Shown in pieces: positions 58,540 to 64,000 of a stretch of 64,000 bases of DNA. The stretch lies in the NCBI RefSeq assembly GCF_013782625.1, contig NZ_CP056199.1, positions 2,808,588 through 2,872,587 of the forward strand. Direction: 5' to 3'. The notes beneath the pieces were generated by a model that saw only the letters and a list, made by a program, of their open reading frames with translations, was not told the origin of the DNA and made no database searches. Origin of the DNA: Enterobacter sp. RHBSTW-00994. Lineage in GTDB: Bacteria; Pseudomonadota; Gammaproteobacteria; Enterobacterales; Enterobacteriaceae. Within the stretch, counting starts at the first letter, position 1; each line of letters opens with the position of its first letter. A program made the translations under genes and the position numbers.

Positions 58540-58883
58540 GGTGCGAATGCCTGTTCAAAAGTTGCTGTAATGGTCATCACCTTCTTGTTTTTGACCACCT
58601 GCTTAAGCGAATCCGCTTCAACGCGCCACAGTGCCGCTTCACCAAACGGCGGAGTGAAAATAAAGGACCTTGTTTTGTGACGACGAAGAAAGGCATAGAT
58701 CTGCAGTGCGACAACCGGGTTTCCCTTGAAAGAAAACGAATAGATCAGCTGTTCATCATTCAGACCAGAACCTGTTACCTGAGCGTAACCCTCGCCAAAC
58801 TGCGCTTTTCGGACTGTATCCTTACTGTCCGTTGTGGGCTGGCCCGAAGACTGGATGGGCCAGGTAAACGTTTCAACTGCCAT
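58536..58883 (-). CDS. M: Minor tail protein M
   Basis: A 115-residue tail-tip protein of the lambda M family: MAVETFTWPIQSSGQPT, then VRKAQFGEGYAQVTGSGLN and a C-terminal KVMTITATFEQAF. It is placed between H and L as in lambda and starts 3 bases after the H stop. Confidence 0.92.
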   Translation of the reverse strand: MAVETFTWPIQSSGQPTTDSKDTVRKAQFGEGYAQVTGSGLNDEQLIYSFSFKGNPVVALQIYAFLRRHKTRSFIFTPPFGEAALWRVEADSLKQVVKNKKVMTITATFEQAFAP

Positions 58884-58886
58884 AAA

Positions 58887-61403
58887 TTACCTGCCTTTTG
58901 TCGCATTCCAGATAAGACCGCCGGGCTTCAGCTCCTGAGCAATGCCGTCGTTGATCGATTTATTGATAACCTGCTTATAGGCTTTACCCAGTTGATCACC
59001 ATTATTCTGCTGCTGCGTTCCGCCGGCAGTATTTTCGACCGTCACCGGCGCATACACGCTGACCCCGAACGGCGCGGCGGCAGGAACAGATCCACTGCCC
59101 CCGACAAGACCGCCTGTCGCATAGCCTTTCATCATCCGGTACAGATTTCCGACACCGATCCGGCTGGTTGCCTCCTTGGTGAAGACAAACTCACCACGGT
59201 GAACCACGCCTGCAGGATCGTACTTTCCACCTGACCCGGTATAACCGCCCCCCGCAAACCCCATGGCAGACGTGGCTGAACTGACCAGGCCTGCCATTGC
59301 CTGCTTCATCAGAATTTGCGTCAGCATGGATAACGTTGACCGGGTAAAGTCAGCCCAGTTTGCTTTTCCTGTTGTCAGCATGTCAGCCATGTTCTGCCCG
59401 ATACCGTCAAACGTGCTTGTGGCAAATGACTTCATCTGCCCGTAGGCATCTGAGGCAGAGTCGGCATACTCAGCCCAGGCGGATTTCGCGCCAGCCTGCC
59501 AGTCGCCACGGAGACTGTCCTGTTCAGCGTAATAATTTTTCAGGGCAGCAAGCTCATTCTGATAACCCTGGTCCGTATCGCTCCCGCCAGCATTCATCCA
59601 GCCCTGACGGAGCTGAGCTTCTTCATTCTGACGCTGCGCGCCCCGACTGCTCATTGAACCGCCAGCAACCAGAGCCCGTGTTTTCTCACTCATCTGAGTG
59701 ACATATTTCTGGGAAGAATCCTGCAGGCGATTAAGGCGTTCCTGCGCCACTATCTGATCGCCCAGCCTGGCATTCAGTTCAGCGCGGGACAGGACCTCCC
59801 CCTTGCTCGCCAGCAGTGATTTCTCTTCTGCCGACAGGGTTCGGGTTTTTGCAGCTTCCTCAAGTACAGAGAAACGTGACTGCTGGCGCCACAATTCCTG
59901 TCTCTGCTGGCTGATGGTGTCATTGATGCCTTTGTGGTCCTGCAGCATTCTGAGCTGAGCTTCAAGCTCCATCGTCTGGGCACTGGCAGCATCGGTCGCT
60001 CGCGTTCCTGCGGGTGTTCTGACAGCAGCCGTTTTTTTCGGCTTACTGAGCGTGGCTTCATACTCCTTTTTCGCGGCAGCCAGGTTGATGTTGTAGTCAG
60101 ACTGCAGGATCCGCCCATCCTTCAGCGCCTTGTTCAGCTCATTTTGCCGGGACGTGTATTTTTCCAGTGCGCTCTGGGTTTTGGCATAATTGGCCTGCGC
60201 CTGTGCAGCGTACTTCTGGCGATCAGATTCCGCTGCCGCTTCCCGCGACGCGTTCTCTTCGTTGGCTCTGGCGTTCCCGGCCTGCTGCTGCGCCATATCC
60301 AGTGCAAGCCTGGCGGTTTCGCGGTCATTCCAGAACCTTGCACGCGCCTCATCGTTTACGTAACGATCTCCCTTGCGCAAGTTCCAGATCTCATCCGCCT
60401 TTTTAAAGGCCGCTTCAGCATTCGCGACCATTTCCTGCGCGGTATCAGGTCGACCAATATCCAGCGCGGCATCCCACATCGATTTAAAGGCACGTTTCAG
60501 CGTGTCAGCCGCTGTCTCAATCGTGCCCATGTTGTCACGGATGGATTTTGTCTGATCGTTAAAGCCTGCTGTAGCCGCATCGTTCGCAGCCTGCAAAGCT
60601 GCCGCCTCATCACCGGCCCGTTGCAGCTGTGCAACATATGCAATCTGCTCCGTCGTGACGTTATGAAACTGCTGCGCCATCGCAATCAACCCTGACGTCG
60701 GGTCGCTGGTCAGTTTGCCAAATGCGGCAGCAACCTTATCAACCGGAACACCGGATGCTTCGGTAAAGCGTGCAACCGCTTGGCTCATATCATCAAAACG
60801 GGAGCCTGCGCGCACTCCCGCGTTAATCAGCTCCGTCAGCGCTTCACTGGTCTGGTTAAACGTAAGCCCGGCGGCCTGCCCGTTTCTGGCAAGCACCAGC
60901 ATACGATCAGCAGTCAGCCCGGAAATGTTACCGGAGAGAACCAGTGTTTTGTTGAAATCGGACAGCGTGGACGAACCGGCATACCAGGCATAAAACAATG
61001 CCCCCGTTGCGGCAGAGAGTGCCCCCACACCGACCATAAGCGGGGATATCGTCCCCAGCAGTGCCCGGAATGTCGGAAGGATCCCCCCAAATGAATCCTT
61101 CACCTGCCCACCCTGCTGCAGAAGGATCAACCACGGACTCTGGCCACCAGCAAGCTGAGTCGCGATATCTGTAAACTGTGCCGGAAGCATACGCATGGCC
61201 GCGTTGTACTGCCCGACTGAAATTCCGGCCTTACGGGCGGCATTTTCCTGCCGGCTGAATGACTGCTGAATCCGCAATGCAGCATCGTTCGCCGCATCAC
61301 CTGTTTGTTTAAACTCTTTTTTTACATAGCTGATTTGCTCACTGAATTTCGTCGAGTTAACGTCAAGGTTAACGACAAGATCACCGACCGCTGTCTGGGC
61401 CAT
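58887..61403 (-). CDS. H: Tape measure protein H
   Basis: The tape measure protein sets tail length and is injected. It has 838 residues with the start MAQTAVGDLVVNLDV; a GTG three codons upstream lies too near AGGAGG. It has long helical coiled-coil regions (about 370-620), hydrophobic membrane-like segments near 115-165, and the phage tail-length motif regions. The C-terminal domain has Gly-rich GFAGGGYTGSGGKYD and ends AQELKPGGLIWNATKGR. It overlaps T by 23 bases. Lambda H is 853 residues, so a tail of similar length is expected. Confidence 0.94.
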   Translation of the reverse strand: MAQTAVGDLVVNLDVNSTKFSEQISYVKKEFKQTGDAANDAALRIQQSFSRQENAARKAGISVGQYNAAMRMLPAQFTDIATQLAGGQSPWLILLQQGGQVKDSFGGILPTFRALLGTISPLMVGVGALSAATGALFYAWYAGSSTLSDFNKTLVLSGNISGLTADRMLVLARNGQAAGLTFNQTSEALTELINAGVRAGSRFDDMSQAVARFTEASGVPVDKVAAAFGKLTSDPTSGLIAMAQQFHNVTTEQIAYVAQLQRAGDEAAALQAANDAATAGFNDQTKSIRDNMGTIETAADTLKRAFKSMWDAALDIGRPDTAQEMVANAEAAFKKADEIWNLRKGDRYVNDEARARFWNDRETARLALDMAQQQAGNARANEENASREAAAESDRQKYAAQAQANYAKTQSALEKYTSRQNELNKALKDGRILQSDYNINLAAAKKEYEATLSKPKKTAAVRTPAGTRATDAASAQTMELEAQLRMLQDHKGINDTISQQRQELWRQQSRFSVLEEAAKTRTLSAEEKSLLASKGEVLSRAELNARLGDQIVAQERLNRLQDSSQKYVTQMSEKTRALVAGGSMSSRGAQRQNEEAQLRQGWMNAGGSDTDQGYQNELAALKNYYAEQDSLRGDWQAGAKSAWAEYADSASDAYGQMKSFATSTFDGIGQNMADMLTTGKANWADFTRSTLSMLTQILMKQAMAGLVSSATSAMGFAGGGYTGSGGKYDPAGVVHRGEFVFTKEATSRIGVGNLYRMMKGYATGGLVGGSGSVPAAAPFGVSVYAPVTVENTAGGTQQQNNGDQLGKAYKQVINKSINDGIAQELKPGGLIWNATKGR

Positions 61404-61701
61404 AGCGCACACCTCCTGAAATACCTGACGCCTTCGCCATCAACGCATCATCATCGGACTCCTCATCGTCAGGAGACTCAGACTCAGGCGACAGGATACT
61501 GAAGCTGGCAGGTGTCAGCTCCGGATCGGCAAAAAACAGGGTTGATATGGAATAGAGCAAACTGGAGAAATGAGCATCCAGTTGCGCATCATGAAAGAAG
61601 TTGTCCCGGTAGAAGGTTTTCCAGTCGCCGTATTCTGTTGAGGACATGCCAGCAAGCATGGCGCGCCAGTCAGGGCGACCGAACTCGCGCGCCAGTTTCA
61701 T
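61381..61701 (-). CDS. T: Tail assembly protein T (made as GT fusion by frameshift)
   Basis: T encodes the C-terminal part of the gpGT tail chaperone. The frame reads MKLAREFGRPDWRAMLAGMS and ends ISGGVRYGPDSGR. In lambda it has no own start; it is made by -1 frameshift from G. Here it lies in the -1 frame of G and stays open back past the G stop. Translated through the shift it reads LASELTFAMKLARE. The coordinates given start at the first Met in this frame, which is probably not the true start. Confidence 0.88.
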   Translation of the reverse strand: MKLAREFGRPDWRAMLAGMSSTEYGDWKTFYRDNFFHDAQLDAHFSSLLYSISTLFFADPELTPASFSILSPESESPDDEESDDDALMAKASGISGGVRYGPDSGR

Positions 61702-61709
61702 GGCAAAAG

Positions 61710-62123
61710 TCAGCTCGCTGGCGAGGGCTTTTCCGCCGTAACGGGCTCAGCAGGCTCCTTACCGTCTTCCGCAAGACCTTCCTCCGGAGGCGCAATCATG
61801 CCGGACAACAGTTTCACCTTAAAATCGGCTTCGGCAATCATTTCTGTCGGCCAGGTCTGCATCACTTCAGCCTTAATTTTTGCCACTTCTGCAGCAGCAC
61901 CTTCCGGCAGCGTCCCTTTCAGGGGGTGTGCGTGCCAGAGCGACATTGCTGTCAGGAATGCGCCGTTCTCCACCGTCAGCGTGATGGCTTTCTGAAAATC
62001 CCCCTCTTCGAGGGACTCAATCTTTTTAAGGTATTCGAGATGCTCAATACGCTGCAGGGCAGATAACTGGTACAGCGTCACACTATTACCGTTTCGCTCA
62101 AGCGTGTCGGTTTTAAGGAACAT
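61710..62123 (-). CDS. G: Tail assembly chaperone G
   Basis: A 137-residue tail assembly chaperone of the lambda G family that coats the tape measure protein during assembly. It begins MFLKTDTLERNGNSVTLYQL and has ALQRIEHLEYLKK, FLTAMSLWHAHP and TWPTEMI, all in lambda G, and ends in the acidic/Pro tail AEPVTAEKPSPAS. A slippery-like site near the end makes G and GT in a fixed ratio. Confidence 0.94.
   Translation of the reverse strand: MFLKTDTLERNGNSVTLYQLSALQRIEHLEYLKKIESLEEGDFQKAITLTVENGAFLTAMSLWHAHPLKGTLPEGAAAEVAKIKAEVMQTWPTEMIAEADFKVKLLSGMIAPPEEGLAEDGKEPAEPVTAEKPSPAS
61728..61734 (-). other. Candidate -1 frameshift site in G
   Basis: The minus strand reads G-GAA-AAG in the G frame, six codons before the stop, at the position of lambda's GGGAAAG. 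After a -1 slip the A-site pairing (AAA) is kept but the P-site pairing (GGA) has a middle mismatch, so it is not a standard heptamer. Confidence 0.6.
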
Positions 62124-62159
62124 AGATAACTCCAGGAAACGGGGCCAGAGCCCCGGTGA

Positions 62160-62897
62160 TCAGGAAACCGTCACTTCGCAGATCGCCACAAAGTTACCGT
62201 CGTTGGTCATGACAATAACTTCTGCGGTCCCTGCATCCACCCCGGTGATGGTCAGGGTTGTACCGGCTGCCACAACGGTCGCTTTTGACGGGTCTGACGT
62301 GGCAACCCGGAACGAAGTATCCGACGCGCTTGCAGGCAGCACCGAAACCACCAGTTCAGTGGTCGAACCCGTCGCCACGACTGCAGTCGTTTTATCGAGC
62401 GTGATCCCCGTTACCCCAATAACCGGGGAAGAACTGTCTTCTGCGAGAGAAGGTTTGCCGTTATTGGTGATTTTTACGGTCCGGGTCATGACCTCCTTTG
62501 CCGTCACAGTTTTGCCAAGGCTGCTGAGCCAGCCTCTGAACACATCAACAGTGCCATTCGGATACTTAATTTTGTATCCCCGGACGGTTCCTTCATCGAA
62601 CCAGACAACCAGCTCCTGCTGGCCGCTTTCACCGGGCTTCCAGGCAAGAGTAAAGCTGGTTTCACCGGCTGATTTCTGCCCCTGTGCCGTTGAGGTCCAG
62701 TCGGCATTAATATCATCGATGTATGTGTCATCCTCGGACTCAGCCGTCAGTTCGCCAGGCTGCAAATCTTTAATTTTTGCCAGGCGAAGCCAGTCAACAT
62801 CAGAAACCGGATTGGTATAGGGATCGCCCGTTCCGTTATACACCCAGAGTGTGGTTCCGGCCCCTTTGGTCGGGGCCAGCGGGTTTGGTGTGGTCAT
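62160..62897 (-). CDS. V: Major tail tube protein V
   Basis: V forms the hexameric rings of the tail tube. The 245-residue protein is close to lambda [40 protein letters not shown] and [13 protein letters not shown]. The C-terminal 85 residues form an Ig-like (Big_2) domain, [19 protein letters not shown] to [12 protein letters not shown], displayed on the tail surface. It lies 7 bases after U. Confidence 0.96.
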   Translation of the reverse strand: MTTPNPLAPTKGAGTTLWVYNGTGDPYTNPVSDVDWLRLAKIKDLQPGELTAESEDDTYIDDINADWTSTAQGQKSAGETSFTLAWKPGESGQQELVVWFDEGTVRGYKIKYPNGTVDVFRGWLSSLGKTVTAKEVMTRTVKITNNGKPSLAEDSSSPVIGVTGITLDKTTAVVATGSTTELVVSVLPASASDTSFRVATSDPSKATVVAAGTTLTITGVDAGTAEVIVMTNDGNFVAICEVTVS

Positions 62898-62904
62898 AAC
62901 GTCC

Positions 62905-63303
62905 TCACATTTCGTATGTAATGGTATATTTCAGATCGGCAGAGCTCCAAAGACCGAGATCCTCATCGCGCTGGTAGTCAAACCCCTGCTGCACCATGTT
63001 GGTAAGGAGCTGCGCAAGTTCCGGAATATTCCCCAGAACCGGATAAATGCGAGACTCCATCCATGCATCCAGTTCAGAATCAGGAACCTGTGCCGGAAGA
63101 AAGACTTCAATATGCAGCGAGGCCTGCCAGGTATCCGCATCCAGCTCATCCCCGGTGTATTCCGCATCTGTCAGATAGACGGCAATGACAGGGAAATCGC
63201 CGTCCTCCAGCACAGCTGGCCGCCCGTCAAAATAAATAACTTCACTACCAATAACGCCTTCCAGCGCATCAATAATGGTCTGTCGGATATCACTGTGTTT
63301 CAT
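62905..63303 (-). CDS. U: Tail terminator protein U
   Basis: U caps the tail tube and joins it to the head. The 132-residue protein has the lambda U pattern: [55 protein letters not shown] and a C-terminal [15 protein letters not shown]. Its ATG overlaps the Z stop by four bases. Confidence 0.96.
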   Translation of the reverse strand: MKHSDIRQTIIDALEGVIGSEVIYFDGRPAVLEDGDFPVIAVYLTDAEYTGDELDADTWQASLHIEVFLPAQVPDSELDAWMESRIYPVLGNIPELAQLLTNMVQQGFDYQRDEDLGLWSSADLKYTITYEM

Positions 63304-63854
63304 CGTGTCAGAATTAACCTGAGTTGGTTATTAAGGGATGCCCGAAGTTCTTTGGGCATGTCTGTTTCCATGAGCTTCGGTAGCTCATCTTTGAAAGCAG
63401 TAGTTAAAGGAGCGGCAAGTGGAATACTGACGACTTCGATCGGATAACGTGGTTTGGCTGTTCGGCGCATAACATGCCAGCGCCCATTTTTCAGTTGCTG
63501 GATGAATCCACCAGGGAAGCGAAACGGGCCGATCCTCAGTACGCTGTTAGCCCCTTTCTTGTCGCGTTTTCTGCGGGACAAACGTAGACTGGCGGTCCCA
63601 AGTTTAATGGCGGGAAGGTTGCCACGGTTTACCCGAATAAGTGCCCGTGGCTTGCTTGCCGTCGCCCGTCTTATCCTGGCCCGCTGCTTGATCAGCTTTC
63701 GTGGTACGCGGGTATCTTTTGACACCACGGCCACACTGCGGCTGACCGCCCGGCTTGCCACTCGGTTAACAGCCTGTGCAGATGCCCTCGGAACAGCCGT
63801 TTTACTGATGCTACTGAGATTTTCGATCGCCTGCTCAAGACCTTTAATGGGCAT
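63300..63854 (-). CDS. Z: Tail completion protein Z
   Basis: Z is the lambda minor tail protein needed for proper DNA positioning in the head-tail junction. The 184-residue, very basic protein begins MPIKGLEQAIENLSSISKTA and has LIKQRARIRRAT, RVNRGNLPAIKLG and FIQQLKNGRWHVM, all in lambda Z. It starts nine bases after the upstream gene's stop behind AAGGAGTC. Confidence 0.96.
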   Translation of the reverse strand: MPIKGLEQAIENLSSISKTAVPRASAQAVNRVASRAVSRSVAVVSKDTRVPRKLIKQRARIRRATASKPRALIRVNRGNLPAIKLGTASLRLSRRKRDKKGANSVLRIGPFRFPGGFIQQLKNGRWHVMRRTAKPRYPIEVVSIPLAAPLTTAFKDELPKLMETDMPKELRASLNNQLRLILTR

Positions 63855-63863
63855 AAAGACTCC

Positions 63864-64000
63864 TTAGCGGCGACGAGTTGTGGGTGGAGGAGAGCCATTA
63901 CCCAGCCAGATGTAACAGGATCCACAATCATCCGGGCCAATACGGTCAACCCAGAATAACCGACCATTAATCATCAGCGAATCCTGTCGCTTTAGCTGGC
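63864..64000 (-). CDS. Head-tail joining protein, C-terminal fragment
   Basis: Only the last 45 codons are in the window, ending the reading MINGRLFWVDRIGPDDCGSC-YIWLGNGSPPPTTRRR. Position just before Z matches lambda FII (head-tail joining); sequence is too short to prove it. The 5' part lies beyond the right edge. Confidence 0.6.
   Translation of the reverse strand, partial: QLKRQDSLMINGRLFWVDRIGPDDCGSCYIWLGNGSPPPTTRRR

Noticed and set aside
58242-60695. Long plus-strand reading frames of 330 and 253 codons opposite L, M and H
   Set aside because: They lie antisense to well-matched lambda tail genes, have Cys/Arg/His-rich shadow composition and no ribosome site.
62104-62820. 238-codon plus-strand frame opposite V
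   Set aside because: Antisense shadow of the tail tube gene, Ser/Val/Thr-rich from reversed codons, no family resemblance.

Overview
The window is a chromosomal segment of an enteric gammaproteobacterium. Gene content and order (flhEAB, cheZYBR, tap, tar, cheW, cheA, motBA, flhCD, uspC, otsAB, araHGF, ftnB, yecJ, azuC, yecR, ftnA, yecH, tyrP, yecA, tRNA-Leu) follow the E. coli flagellar and ara/ots region. The extra genes (a Csu-type pilus, a second liv operon, an HD-GYP protein) suggest Enterobacter or a close relative rather than E. coli or Salmonella; that genus call is inference. The last ~15 kb is a lambda-like prophage integrated in a tRNA-Leu gene.

Bases 1-10072 (minus strand) hold the end of the flagellar export genes (flhE partial, flhA, flhB) and the chemotaxis operon tar-tap-cheRBYZ, with a consensus FliA (sigma 28) promoter in front of tar. 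Bases 10099-17026 are an insertion relative to E. coli: a five-gene archaic chaperone-usher (Csu/spore-coat-U type) pilus operon and a divergent dicarboxylate/glutamate-type symporter. Bases 17127-17537 form a GC-rich non-coding element with terminal hairpins and long-range pairing, the least explained object in the window. Bases 17618-23350 carry cheW, cheA, motB, motA, flhC, flhD and the flhDC control region, with a match to the RcsAB box and a perfect CRP site.

Bases 23856-30247 carry uspC, trehalose synthesis (otsBA) and the arabinose ABC transporter (araFGH). Bases 30564-42927 mix small stress, iron and transport genes: a DJ-1/PfpI protein, ftnB, a DcuA/DcuB-type C4-dicarboxylate antiporter, yecJ, the 27-residue AzuC with two CRP-like sites upstream, an MFS pump, an RpiB/LacAB-type isomerase, a periplasmic-sensor HD-GYP protein, yecR, ftnA, yecH, an orphan gene, tyrP with paired TyrR boxes, and yecA. 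Bases 43355-48418 are a complete branched-chain amino acid ABC operon.

At 48853-48907 only the 3' part of tRNA-Leu(UAA) remains; beyond it lies prophage. Reading leftward on the minus strand from the right edge, the tail module runs in lambda order: a head-tail joining fragment, Z, U, V, G, T (by -1 frameshift), H, M, L, K, I, J, two small tail proteins, tail fibre and fibre-assembly protein. Two lipoprotein cargo genes (morons) sit in it: a YecR-like gene between K and I, and a Cor-like superinfection-exclusion gene between the small tail proteins and the fibre. The integrase, head and lysis genes lie outside the window.
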